Positions 47,691-56,116 of a stretch of DNA of 64,000 bases are shown here, one piece after another (within the stretch, counting starts at the first letter, position 1; every line of letters begins with the position of its first letter). The notes under the pieces are model-generated. The model did not search any database. It saw nothing but the letters and a program-made list of their open reading frames with translations, and was not told the origin of the DNA. Made by a program: the position numbers and the translations under genes. Source of the DNA: Bifidobacterium breve (GTDB taxonomy: Bacteria; Actinomycetota; Actinomycetes; Nanopelagicales; Nanopelagicaceae); the NCBI GenBank assembly GCA_945889195.1, contig CAMDBB010000001.1, positions 62,001 through 126,000 on the forward strand, given 5' to 3'.

Positions 47691-49175
47691 ATGACCTTTC
47701 GCGCGATGAAGCCAATGGATGGAACTCCTTTCGGAGATGAGATTGCAGAGCACTCACAGAACGATGTAACTCAGATGATTCAGAAGGCGGCATCTGTCGC
47801 CAACGAATTAGCGAAGTTATCGCCAGCTGATCATGCAAAGCTACTAAGAACTATTGGCGTTCATATTGAGAGCGCCCGCGAACAATTGGTAGCAACAGCA
47901 TGTGCTGAGACCGCTCTTGCTGAAGGCCGCATTGGTGGAGAAATCACTCGCACAACTGTTCAGTTCAATCGCTTCGCTGAATTGGTCGAAACAGGAGAAC
48001 ACCTCAAGGTCGCCATCGATAAGGCCAACCCTGATTACTCCCCTGCGCCACGCCCTGATATTCGAAAGCTCAATCAACCCCTCGGCGTTGTAGCGATCTT
48101 TGCCGCCAGCAACTTTCCGCTCGCCTTCTCTGTGGCAGGAGGAGATGCAGCTTCTGCAATTGCTGCAGGTAACGCAGTTGTAGCTAAAGCCCATCCTTCT
48201 CATCCAAATACCTGCGCCATCATTGAAAGATGCGTTAAGGGTGCGTTGAAGGAATGTGGAATTTCAGAGAACGCCTTCTCAATCGTTCAAGGGGTAAGCC
48301 CACAAATCACGCATTGGTTGGCGCTAGACCCACTTATCCAAGCGATTGGATTTACTGGTTCCGAAATAGTTGGACGAATCCTTGTCGATCTAGCTGCATC
48401 ACGCGAAGTACCAATCCCAGTCTTTGCTGAGATGGGAAGTCTCAATCCTCTTTTCATTACCAACTCTGCAATTGCAGAGCGCTCTGAAGCACTTGCTAAA
48501 GGGCTAGTCGACTCTGCACTTATGGGCTCTGGTCAATTCTGCACAAAGCCAGGGCTTGTATTTGTTCCAGATGATGCGCAATTTATGTCGACCATTAAGA
48601 CCTATCTCGCCACTCTCGCCGTTGCTCCATTGCTGAGCAAATCAATCGCCGATCGCTTTTCCAGCGCTATCGCAGAGCTTGCAAAGATTTCGGGCGTTGA
48701 GGTTTTATCTGGCACCGCTTCTTCTCAAGGTTTTGGTGTAACCCCCACATTCTTCATCACCGATTGGAAGACAGCGCAAGCAAATCCTCATCTTCTAGAA
48801 GAGCACTTCGGACCGACAACAGTAATCATCAAGTCCGCACAAGATAACTTTGGCGCGATAGCGCAATCACTTGGTGGGCAATTAACCTCGACGATTCAAG
48901 GAACAGATAGCGACAGCGTTGCAGAACTCATCGCCATTCTTTCTCAGAAGTCAGGGCGAGTAATCTGGAACGGCTTCCCTACAGGTGTCGCAGTGACAGC
49001 TGCAATGACTCATGGTGGGCCTTGGCCTTCATCATCCACACATACAACTTCAGTAGGCGTAGATGCGATCTATCGATTTATGCGCCCTGTTTCTTATCAA
49101 GGGCTGCCTCAGAGCGCGCTACCTGTTGCGCTACAAGATGCCAATCCGTGGAAGGTTCCGCAGCAAATCAACTAA
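47691..49175 (+). CDS. 2,5-dioxovalerate (2-oxoglutarate semialdehyde) dehydrogenase
   Basis: Oxidises 2-oxoglutarate semialdehyde to 2-oxoglutarate, the last step of 4-hydroxyproline degradation. 494-aa ALDH family enzyme. FAASNFPLAFSVAGGDAASAIAAGN is the cofactor region. GFTGSEIVGRILVDLAA is the NAD(P) loop, VFAEMGSLNPLF holds the catalytic Glu in the EMxSxNP form typical of this subfamily, and MGSGQFCTKPGLVF the catalytic Cys. The start ATG at 47691 has no clear Shine-Dalgarno; ATGs at 47706 and 47715 are alternatives. It converges on the epimerase gene with a 14-bp gap. Confidence 0.87.
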   Translation: MTFRAMKPMDGTPFGDEIAEHSQNDVTQMIQKAASVANELAKLSPADHAKLLRTIGVHIESAREQLVATACAETALAEGRIGGEITRTTVQFNRFAELVETGEHLKVAIDKANPDYSPAPRPDIRKLNQPLGVVAIFAASNFPLAFSVAGGDAASAIAAGNAVVAKAHPSHPNTCAIIERCVKGALKECGISENAFSIVQGVSPQITHWLALDPLIQAIGFTGSEIVGRILVDLAASREVPIPVFAEMGSLNPLFITNSAIAERSEALAKGLVDSALMGSGQFCTKPGLVFVPDDAQFMSTIKTYLATLAVAPLLSKSIADRFSSAIAELAKISGVEVLSGTASSQGFGVTPTFFITDWKTAQANPHLLEEHFGPTTVIIKSAQDNFGAIAQSLGGQLTSTIQGTDSDSVAELIAILSQKSGRVIWNGFPTGVAVTAAMTHGGPWPSSSTHTTSVGVDAIYRFMRPVSYQGLPQSALPVALQDANPWKVPQQIN

Positions 49176-49189
49176 GCCTTTAATAGGGT

Positions 49190-50194
49190 TTAAACGATGA
49201 ATCCATTTGGGAATGGATCATTGGGATCTAAGGTCCATGTTGCTTCACCCATCACCCAAGCGCGACCAGTAATCATCGGAACTATTGCATCAAAGTTGCC
49301 GACCTTGGTCCGCTCTTTGACGCGAGCTTCAAAGTGAGAACCGATCCACGATTCATTCTTCAAAACATCTGAATCGCTAAACTCCCCGCGCGCAACCATC
49401 TGCGCCAACCGCGCACTTGTGCCAGTTCCGCATGGCGATCTGTCGAACCATCCAGGATGAATAGCCATCGCATTCTTCCAATGCAGCGGCCCTTCACCTC
49501 CAGGCGAAATGAAATCGACGTGATGACAGATTGCAATATCTGGATTCTCAGGATGGATCGGACGATTCTGCTCATTGATTGCATCAGAAATCGCAAGACC
49601 CAAGTCAAGGAACTTCTGTCCGTTCTCGCGCTTGAATTCCAAACCGACTCGTTCAACTGGCACGATCGCGTAGAAGTTTCCTCCATATGCAATGTCATAG
49701 GTGAGTTCACCAAAACCAGGAACGTTCACCTTCTGATCGAGGGCAAGGCAGAAGGATGGAACATTGGTCATGGTGACCGACTTGGCCCGGCCATTCTCAA
49801 CTGCAACATCAACAACTACAAGTCCGGCAGGTGTATCAAGACGAATTGTTGTTACAGGCTCGACAACTTTGACCAACTTCTTCTCAACGAGAGCGGTTGC
49901 TACTCCGATAGTTCCATGTCCACACATCGGCAAACATCCCGATACCTCGATGTAGACAACACCCCAATCAGCATCTGGTCTCGTTGGTTTCTGCAGAATT
50001 GCACCGCTCATGGCGCTGTGGCCTCGTGGTTCAAACATCAACCATTGGCGCCAGAAATCCATATGCTCCATAAAGTGCAGGCGCTTATCAAACATCGTCG
50101 CACCAGGAATTTCACCGATACCCGAAGTAACTACACGCGTCGGCATTCCCTCGGTATGTGTTTCAACCGTTGTGACCGTTCGTATGCTCTCCAT
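49190..50194 (-). CDS. 4-Hydroxyproline epimerase (proline racemase family)
   Basis: Interconverts trans-4-hydroxy-L-proline and cis-4-hydroxy-D-proline without cofactor. 334 aa. Both catalytic Cys are present: PMCGHGTIGVATAL near residue 90 and RSPCGTGTSARLAQM near residue 255. That separates it from trans-3-hydroxyproline dehydratases, which lack one of them. Family markers RTVTTVETHTEGMPTRVV and NEQNRPIHPE are also present. Neighbouring D-hydroxyproline dehydrogenase and deaminase genes support the 4-hydroxyproline substrate. It lies 20 bp after the deaminase gene. Confidence 0.9.
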   Translation of the reverse strand: MESIRTVTTVETHTEGMPTRVVTSGIGEIPGATMFDKRLHFMEHMDFWRQWLMFEPRGHSAMSGAILQKPTRPDADWGVVYIEVSGCLPMCGHGTIGVATALVEKKLVKVVEPVTTIRLDTPAGLVVVDVAVENGRAKSVTMTNVPSFCLALDQKVNVPGFGELTYDIAYGGNFYAIVPVERVGLEFKRENGQKFLDLGLAISDAINEQNRPIHPENPDIAICHHVDFISPGGEGPLHWKNAMAIHPGWFDRSPCGTGTSARLAQMVARGEFSDSDVLKNESWIGSHFEARVKERTKVGNFDAIVPMITGRAWVMGEATWTLDPNDPFPNGFIV

Positions 50195-50214
50195 GGCCTA
50201 CAACCTACTTTGGA

Positions 50215-51108
50215 TTAACGGTTCTTGAAATAAGCAAGAGCAACATCCATCTCACGATGAATCTGCGCCTGTTCGTGAGCCGGTAAAGGTAGGCGAGGAA
50301 GACGAGTAGGTCCGCCGTAGCGACCTACATGGTCCATTCCGAGCTTGATCGCTTGGATAAATTCCTTCTTTGAATCCCAGTGGAAGACATCATGGAGCGC
50401 TGAATACATTGGAGCTGCCTCTTTGAAATTTCCAGCAGTTGCAAGGTTGTAGAGCTCCATAGATTCCTTTGGAAGCGCATTTGGAAACCCTGCGATCCAT
50501 CCAGCAACTCCCGCTGTTGCTAGTTCTAGGAATACATCATCTGCTCCAACGATTACTTCAATGCGTGGTGCAAGTCGTTTGATCTGCCAGATTCGGCGAA
50601 CATCGCCTGAGAACTCCTTGATTGCGACAACTCCAGGAACCTCATCTGCGATTCGCGCAACGAGCTTTGGAGTCAGATCTACCTTGGTATCGAATGGATT
50701 GTTGTAAGCAATGATTGGAATACCAACGCGAGCAACTTCCTTGTAGTGAGCTACTACTTCATCATCAGATGCGCGATATGCATTGGGAGGAAGCAACATC
50801 ACAGCGCCGGCTCCTGCCTTCTGCGCGTGCTCTGCCCACTTGCGGGATTCGGCTGCACCATATGCGGCAACGCCTGGAACTACGCTAAATCCTTTAGGTG
50901 CTGCAGCGACGGCAACTTCAACCATCTTGGCGCGCTCTTCAGCGGTGAGAACTTGATACTCACCCAATGAACCGTTTGGAATTACTCCATGAGTTCCATT
51001 CGCTGCAAGCCACGCAACATGTTCTGCGTACTTGTCGTAATCGATTGAGAGATCTGCCTTAAATGGTGTTGCAGTAGCGGTAAGGACGCCGTTCCAAGGA
51101 TTAGTCAT
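50215..51108 (-). CDS. DHDPS-family deaminase, probable 1-pyrroline-4-hydroxy-2-carboxylate deaminase
   Basis: Expected to deaminate pyrroline-4-hydroxy-2-carboxylate to 2-oxoglutarate semialdehyde. 297-aa Schiff-base TIM barrel of the DapA/NanA superfamily. The start is ATG at 51108 (MTNPWNGVLTATATPF), 10 bp after the dehydrogenase subunit stop; the longer track frame overlaps that gene. The active-site Tyr is in PIIAYNNPFDT and the Schiff-base Lys in VAIKEFSGD. NGSLGEYQVLT replaces the GTTGE loop of true DapA, suggesting a different substrate. Operon context decides the function; the sequence alone would only give the superfamily. Confidence 0.83.
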   Translation of the reverse strand: MTNPWNGVLTATATPFKADLSIDYDKYAEHVAWLAANGTHGVIPNGSLGEYQVLTAEERAKMVEVAVAAAPKGFSVVPGVAAYGAAESRKWAEHAQKAGAGAVMLLPPNAYRASDDEVVAHYKEVARVGIPIIAYNNPFDTKVDLTPKLVARIADEVPGVVAIKEFSGDVRRIWQIKRLAPRIEVIVGADDVFLELATAGVAGWIAGFPNALPKESMELYNLATAGNFKEAAPMYSALHDVFHWDSKKEFIQAIKLGMDHVGRYGGPTRLPRLPLPAHEQAQIHREMDVALAYFKNR

Positions 51109-51118
51109 AACCCAAACT

Positions 51119-52456
51119 TTACCCTGCAATCCCATCTCCGAGTACACCTAAAGAGATAGGAGCGGCGATAGGTCTATTGCTGGCAGCCAATCGTTCATTA
51201 CGTGAGACAGCGCACTTTGTAGTACTTGCAACGAGATCACTTACATTTCTGGAACATACGCGGCCCTGACAAAGTCCCATCCCTGCTCGTGTGAAGAGCT
51301 TTGAAGTACGCGCATCTTCAGCACCCAACTCTTGAACAGATTCAATGACTTCTTGGCAGCTGACCTCTTCACACCGACAAATGACAGTTTCATCTGTCAG
51401 CCACTGTTGCCATCCAGCGCCTACTGGGTAACTTCTTTGCAGCGCACGAGCAAATAACCTTTTGGTAAATCTCTTCCAGATTAGCGCCATCGGAATTCTT
51501 GAACCAGCTGCAGATAGACCAGCAATAGCGCCTTCGGCAAGAGCTAAATCTGCACCACCTATACCTGTGGCCTCTCCCGCAATCCAAATGTTCTGCACAC
51601 TTGCACGTTGTTCTCGGTCAACTGCGAAGATCACGGTCTCGTCTCTATCGAGAGTCTGCGCACAACCCAGAATGCCGCCAAGTGTGACATCAGGAAGAAA
51701 ACCCCATCCAGTTGCCACAACATCTGCCGTAGCGCTACGAACGTTCTTCTTTCTGATACTCAGATTGGAACGGACCTTGGAAATGTTAACTTCCCCATTG
51801 TGATAACCCGTTACCGCAGAACCAAAAGAAACTTTTATCTTAAGTCGAAGAATCGCGCTGACATAGTGAATCAATTCAGGGAATTTGCCAGGATTGAGCA
51901 GTAGCGCAAGTGGAGACAGCGCCCAACGCAGCGGACTCTGTGCCTCAATGATTTCAACTCGCGCACCGTTCTTAGCAAGTGCCGTTGCAACAGGGAGAAG
52001 AAATGGTCCTGTTCCTGAAACAACAATGGTCTTTCCAGCGACAACTCCGTGCCCTTTAAGAAGTGATTGAGCTCCGCCTGGGGTCATCACGCCTGAAGTA
52101 GTCCATCCAGGAAAGGGCAGCGTGCGATCGTACGCACCGGTTGTCAGAATGATCTTCTGACCAGAAATCTTCTTCTCTACTCCCCCTTGAAGGTAGTTAA
52201 GCTGATATCCATCACCTAACTTTTCAGCGCTCCATACTTGTGCGCCCGTAATATGAGTAATCAATATATTCTGCTGCAACTCATGAAGGTAATCTATTGA
52301 ACGGTTGCTCTTGTAACCAGAAACCTCAGTTTGATGTCTCCAGTACTGACCACCGCCACGAGCTTGTGAATCTATAACAGTAACGTGGCAGCCTTTACTG
52401 GCCGCGCTCTTCGCCGCTGCCAGACCAGCAGGGCCTGCTCCTACAACAATAATCAC
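51119..52456 (-). CDS. D-hydroxyproline dehydrogenase, FAD/pyridine nucleotide-disulfide-type subunit (HcnB-like)
   Basis: 445 aa. N-terminal FAD-binding IIVVGAGPAGLAAAKSAASKG at residues 1-21, a second dinucleotide site (GKTIVVSGTGPFLLPVATALAKNGA near residue 145), and the IWIAGEATGIGGADLALAEG FAD loop. The C-terminus has a BFD-like [2Fe-2S] site: CRCEEVSCQEV with GMGLCQGRVCSR. This alpha-subunit architecture is shared by hydrogen cyanide synthase, octopine/opine dehydrogenases and heterotrimeric D-hydroxyproline dehydrogenases. The hydroxyproline cluster favours the last. Start GTG at 52456 overlaps the small subunit stop (GTGA). Confidence 0.87.
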   Translation of the reverse strand: MIIVVGAGPAGLAAAKSAASKGCHVTVIDSQARGGGQYWRHQTEVSGYKSNRSIDYLHELQQNILITHITGAQVWSAEKLGDGYQLNYLQGGVEKKISGQKIILTTGAYDRTLPFPGWTTSGVMTPGGAQSLLKGHGVVAGKTIVVSGTGPFLLPVATALAKNGARVEIIEAQSPLRWALSPLALLLNPGKFPELIHYVSAILRLKIKVSFGSAVTGYHNGEVNISKVRSNLSIRKKNVRSATADVVATGWGFLPDVTLGGILGCAQTLDRDETVIFAVDREQRASVQNIWIAGEATGIGGADLALAEGAIAGLSAAGSRIPMALIWKRFTKRLFARALQRSYPVGAGWQQWLTDETVICRCEEVSCQEVIESVQELGAEDARTSKLFTRAGMGLCQGRVCSRNVSDLVASTTKCAVSRNERLAASNRPIAAPISLGVLGDGIAG

Positions 52457-52704
52457 AGGCTGCTCTCCACATTCATATCGCTGGAGATTTCAATCAAGCA
52501 TGCTCTCTGATTTGCAACTCCATCAATAGTTACGACGCAATCAAAACAAATTCCAATACCGCAGAAGATTGAGCGGGGTTCTTCTCCAAAACGAGTTCTC
52601 CGCAACTCTCTCTGCTCATTAGCAATCAAAGCGGCAGCAATGCTCTGGCCCTTAGCGCCAGTAAATTTCTCACCGTTAAAGAAGAATGAAATGTCGTTGC
52701 TCAT
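52453..52704 (-). CDS. D-hydroxyproline dehydrogenase, small [2Fe-2S] subunit (HcnA-like)
   Basis: 83-aa ferredoxin-like subunit. The cluster ligands CGIGICFDC and a later Cys in QRACLIE match the plant-type [2Fe-2S] fold with four Cys. SFFFNGEKFTGAKGQSIAAALIANE is the start of the beta-grasp fold. It is fused to nothing and lies between the other two subunit genes with ATGA/GTGA overlaps on both sides, so a stoichiometric complex is likely. Confidence 0.88.
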   Translation of the reverse strand: MSNDISFFFNGEKFTGAKGQSIAAALIANEQRELRRTRFGEEPRSIFCGIGICFDCVVTIDGVANQRACLIEISSDMNVESSL

Positions 52705-53843
52705 ACCTTCGCCATCGCAAATCTCGCTGGGCTAAATGCGCTTGCATCCATAAAGCTTGGTCGACCCAATATTTCATCTGTAATCAACGCCGCAGAACCT
52801 GGGGCTAAACCGATTCCGGCGCCTTCATGTCCTGCTGAATGCCATAGACCTTTCACCTGCGCATCTTCACCCACTACAGGAAGATGATCTGGGGCGTATG
52901 GTCTAAAGCCGTGATAGGCGCGTAGCAGTTGGACATCGCGTAGTACCGGAAAGAGTGAAGTTGCTTGAGCTGCTAGCTTTCGTAAGATCTCAACATTCTT
53001 AGAACCATCAAAGCCCACGCGTTCGCGACTTGCACCAATCAAAATGGTTCCACTTCGAGTGCCTTCAACAACTGTGCTTGTCTGCAGATCCGCATCACTG
53101 CTTGCCACATTTGCAACGTAGTCAGAGTCATAGACTTTATGAGAAATGTACTGTGGAGCTGGCTCAGTTACCAAGATGAATCCACGGCGCGGAGCAATAG
53201 GTAAATCAGAACCTGCCATGCGGGCAATCTCGCCAGCCCATGTTCCCGTCGCGTTTATAACGATGGGTGCAAGGAATTTTCCTTTCGATGTCTGGATTCC
53301 ATATACCTGTGAATCCTTCACCAAGACCTCAGTGACTTTTGCCTGTGAGATAAATTGGCCACCTCGAGCAATCACAGTGCGAATCACATGCGCCGCCGCC
53401 AACATGGGCTGACATTGCGCATCTTGCGGATAGAAGACACCGCTATGAAACTCCGGGTGAAGATAAGGCTCGAGGTTATGAAGTTCAGCTTGGCCTACAA
53501 CCTGCGCATCAACCCCATGTTCTCGTTGATGAGATGCCAATTTCATCAACGCAGAATCATCGTGACGTGCGACTACTACTCCACCTTTGGCTTCAAGTTC
53601 AAAGTAGTCGCCGACATCTTCTTGCATCTCAAACCAGAGATCGCGAGAGCGCAGCGCCAGGGTGAGTTCAGGGCCTGGGTCTTTATCTGATACCAGAATG
53701 TTTCCTTCGCCTGCACCAGTAGTTCCGCTAGAAACAGAACCGCGATCTATGACAAGTACGTTAAGACCTGCATTAGTCAGTGAAAGTGCGCACGATGCGC
53801 CCACGATTCCAGCGCCAATAACTATGGCGTCAGGGCTTTTCAT
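52701..53843 (-). CDS. D-hydroxyproline dehydrogenase, DAO-family FAD subunit (HcnC-like)
   Basis: 380-aa glycine/D-amino-acid oxidase family flavoprotein that would hold the substrate site. AIVIGAGIVGASCALSLTNAGLNVLVIDR is the N-terminal FAD-binding fold, TGAGEGNILVSDKDPGPEL follows, and YHGFRPYAPDHLPVVGED with HSAGHEGAGIGLAPGSA is the C-terminal FAD-binding block. It converts cis-4-hydroxy-D-proline to the pyrroline, passing electrons through the iron-sulfur subunits to the respiratory chain (family knowledge). First subunit gene of the operon; the HIT gene ends 14 bp upstream. Confidence 0.87.
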   Translation of the reverse strand: MKSPDAIVIGAGIVGASCALSLTNAGLNVLVIDRGSVSSGTTGAGEGNILVSDKDPGPELTLALRSRDLWFEMQEDVGDYFELEAKGGVVVARHDDSALMKLASHQREHGVDAQVVGQAELHNLEPYLHPEFHSGVFYPQDAQCQPMLAAAHVIRTVIARGGQFISQAKVTEVLVKDSQVYGIQTSKGKFLAPIVINATGTWAGEIARMAGSDLPIAPRRGFILVTEPAPQYISHKVYDSDYVANVASSDADLQTSTVVEGTRSGTILIGASRERVGFDGSKNVEILRKLAAQATSLFPVLRDVQLLRAYHGFRPYAPDHLPVVGEDAQVKGLWHSAGHEGAGIGLAPGSAALITDEILGRPSFMDASAFSPARFAMAKV

Positions 53844-53857
53844 GGAGGAAGTCTGCT

Positions 53858-54262
53858 CTATTTCTGGATTTGTTGCAGAACATCGTTAAGAGAGTCTTCG
53901 CTTGCAGGCGCTATATCCCACGGCTTATGAAGTCCGTCTTTTGACCATCGTGGAATCACATGCATGTGAAGATGGAAGACAGTCTGCCAGCCAGCTTCGC
54001 GGCTCATCTGAAAAACAGATGTTCCTTCAGAAGCCAGTTTTCTCTGCAAGAGATCTGCAACCTCTTTCGCCATACTGGCAACTGCTGCATATGTCGCGCT
54101 ATCTGCCTGATGGATGTCGTCTACGTGCTTCTTTGGAATTACCAACGTATGGCCTCGGTTTGCAGGAAAGATATCGAGAAATGCTAGGCACTCGTCATTC
54201 TCCATGACCTTCCTTGCAGGAATAGTTCCTGCGACTATTCCACAGAAGATGCAATCAGACAT
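53858..54262 (-). CDS. HIT-family (HINT-like) nucleotide hydrolase
   Basis: 134 aa from the ATG at 54262 (MSDCIFCGIVAGTIPA); the track start reads into the upstream gene. SDCIFCGI has the Cys pair common in HINT proteins. FLDIFPANRGHTLVIPKKHV is the middle block, and the histidine triad is HLHMHVIPRW. A housekeeping purine nucleotide phosphoramidase is the likely role. It is wedged between the DUF2236 gene (4-bp gap) and the hydroxyproline operon (14-bp gap), all in the same direction. Confidence 0.9.
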   Translation of the reverse strand: MSDCIFCGIVAGTIPARKVMENDECLAFLDIFPANRGHTLVIPKKHVDDIHQADSATYAAVASMAKEVADLLQRKLASEGTSVFQMSREAGWQTVFHLHMHVIPRWSKDGLHKPWDIAPASEDSLNDVLQQIQK

Positions 54263-54266
54263 AGGT

Positions 54267-55166
54267 TCACTGTAGGGCTTGGATTCTTGCCCGCGCAATC
54301 TTCTGACTAGGTGATTCGTGTCCAAGCATGTACGACAAGAAATCCAAGAGCTTTCTACTTACTCGCAACCAAATTTTTGACCGCTTCTTTAAGCCCAGCA
54401 CTGTAAGGAAAGGCTCGTCGATAGTAGCGATGGCGGCGTTAGCAAGTATTCGATAGAAGAAGAGCCCGCCCTTGCTAAATGGTGGCTTAAGGATGAACTT
54501 AACTATTGGGGGCGTCATCGCAATTGCCTCTACCTCGTTCACAGCAAATCCTGCGATAGCTTCTTGCAGTTCCAGCGCAGATTGCGGTGCGTTGTTGAGC
54601 CCCAATGGAACTGCGCTCTTTGCCCACTCCTGCACATATCTATCTGCGCCCAGCGCGATCGGATAACCTAATTCGATTTGAGCGCGAAGGAAAGAATCAG
54701 TAAATGCGCAGTGTACCCAGAGAAGATGGCGCGCATCTCGAGCGCTATATGGCGCAGCCTTACCGTCTTTAGCTGGATACTCCCCCTTCACATGTGAGTG
54801 AAGTTCGTTGACGCGGCGAGCTTCTCGCTCAATGGCTTCAGTAGAACCGAAAGTTGTAATCGTGAGCCAGCGAGTTGTTCTTTCAAGTCGACCTAATGGA
54901 TCCGTGTCATATTGAGAATGCTCCGCAACGCCAGTAAGCGCTGCGGGATGCGCAGCCTGCATCAGTAGCGCGCGAATGCCGCCCACCAATGTAGATATTG
55001 ATCCGTGTACTTCCCAGACCGCACTTTCTGGTCCGAAAAGGCCAACATCGTTACCGATAGCCATCTGCTGCGCCCATGCAGGTGCGCCTGTTGGATCACC
55101 AGAAACTGTTTTGCGAAATGCATCTGCGGCTCGATTACCACCGAGGAGCGCAACAACTTTATTCAC
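54267..55166 (-). CDS. DUF2236 (oxygenase MpaB / latex-clearing-like) protein
   Basis: 299 aa, helical. GGIRALLMQAAHPAALTGVAEHS followed by DPLGRLERTTRWLTITTFG, and later ARHLLWVHCAFTDSFLRA, are the conserved His-containing blocks of the DUF2236 family. This family includes heme-binding oxygenases such as MpaB and Lcp. No signal peptide. The start is GTG at 55166. A 7-bp inverted repeat (ATCTAAA...TTTAGAT, 55189-55208) lies just upstream at the hutG stop and could be an operator or weak hairpin. The substrate is unknown, and linkage with the hydroxyproline operon is only positional. Confidence 0.78.
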   Translation of the reverse strand: MNKVVALLGGNRAADAFRKTVSGDPTGAPAWAQQMAIGNDVGLFGPESAVWEVHGSISTLVGGIRALLMQAAHPAALTGVAEHSQYDTDPLGRLERTTRWLTITTFGSTEAIEREARRVNELHSHVKGEYPAKDGKAAPYSARDARHLLWVHCAFTDSFLRAQIELGYPIALGADRYVQEWAKSAVPLGLNNAPQSALELQEAIAGFAVNEVEAIAMTPPIVKFILKPPFSKGGLFFYRILANAAIATIDEPFLTVLGLKKRSKIWLRVSRKLLDFLSYMLGHESPSQKIARARIQALQ

Positions 55167-55202
55167 ATCGCGCAGTTTAGGCGCAGATATCTAAACTGCA
55201 AT

Positions 55203-56072
55203 TTAGATTCGCGTGGATAACCCAGCTGTGACTTCAAGAACCACCAATGCCGCTAATCGCATGGTTCGCTCATCGCTGGAGTCCTTGGCGGCATCTATCT
55301 CGGTGATATCAACAGAGACCACTTCTTTACTTGCACCGGCAAGGAAGGCGAACTGTCGAATTTCATCGGCAGAAATTCCACCAGGTGCTGCAGCAGGACA
55401 TGCTGGCACCACAGATCGATCGCAGATATCCATATCAAAATCCACGTGAATACGAGAACCGGCAATCTCTACCGCACGTTTCCAGACCTGCTCAAGACTT
55501 GCGCCACGAAGTTCAGAGCGATGAATCACTGTTATGCCAAGCTCTCGGGCACGTTCTGCATATTGAGGTGAGTTTGAGAAATCCGCAATTCCGATTTGAA
55601 CAACGTTCTTTCCAGCTAGCCCAGATTCGATAAGTCGACGTACCGGTGAACCGTTACTTACTCCATCGCGAAGATCGTAATGTGCGTCGCAGGTAATCAG
55701 ACCGGTTGCAGCAACACCCTTGGCCACACTGTAGGTAATTGAGTTATCGCCACCGAGGGCCACCAGCAAGCCATGCTTCTGTGCAATCGCGGCGAGCTCT
55801 GTAATTGTTTTCTGCTCATCTTTATCTGGGGAACTCACATCGCCTGAGTCAGATAACTTCAAACGAGAGAGGTCTACCTTCGAATCAGAGTGCGCCAACG
55901 AGTATCGCAGCAGCGCCTGCCTAATGGCAGCTGGCGTCAGATGTGCTGATGTTGGCGAAATACTGGTCTGATTGGCTGGCACTCCGACCAGAGTTAAATC
56001 ACTGCCCTGTTCTGTTGGCTGAGAAAAGATTGACGCTGCCCTCGGCCATAACGGGTCATGGGGCAAGTTCAC
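55203..56072 (-). CDS. Arginase-family hydrolase, probable formimidoylglutamase (HutG-like)
   Basis: 289 aa of the ureohydrolase superfamily, which uses two Mn ions. Visible ligands are DAHYD (Asp129, His131, Asp133) and FDMDICD (Asp213, Asp215). The first ligand position, normally His in GGDHS or GGGHE, is Asn110 in GGDNS. Divergent from hutU with only 44 bp between starts, so it probably completes histidine degradation by removing formamide from formimidoylglutamate. The start is GTG at 56072. Agmatinase- or arginase-like activity is possible but less favoured by context. Confidence 0.78.
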   Translation of the reverse strand: MNLPHDPLWPRAASIFSQPTEQGSDLTLVGVPANQTSISPTSAHLTPAAIRQALLRYSLAHSDSKVDLSRLKLSDSGDVSSPDKDEQKTITELAAIAQKHGLLVALGGDNSITYSVAKGVAATGLITCDAHYDLRDGVSNGSPVRRLIESGLAGKNVVQIGIADFSNSPQYAERARELGITVIHRSELRGASLEQVWKRAVEIAGSRIHVDFDMDICDRSVVPACPAAAPGGISADEIRQFAFLAGASKEVVSVDITEIDAAKDSSDERTMRLAALVVLEVTAGLSTRI

Positions 56073-56085
56073 TCATCAAGGGTAT

Positions 56086-56108
56086 CGCGCGTTGACGCGC
56101 GTTATATA
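56086..56108 (+). promoter_or_regulatory. hutU promoter with palindromic operator
   Basis: In the 44-bp divergent gap, CGCGCGT-TG-ACGCGCG (56086-56101) is a perfect 7+2+7 palindrome. TATATA (56103-56108) follows directly and ends 8 bp before the hutU ATG at 56117. The transcript would be leaderless or nearly so, and no Shine-Dalgarno is present. A regulator bound to the palindrome would cover the -35/-10 spacer of hutU and the start of hutG. No regulator gene is adjacent. Confidence 0.55.
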
Positions 56109-56116
56109 GTGACGAG

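Noticed and set aside
49457-50218. 253-aa plus-strand ORF opposite the epimerase gene
   Set aside because: It is antisense to a gene with both catalytic Cys motifs, has a low-complexity unfamiliar composition and no recognisable domain. A shadow ORF.
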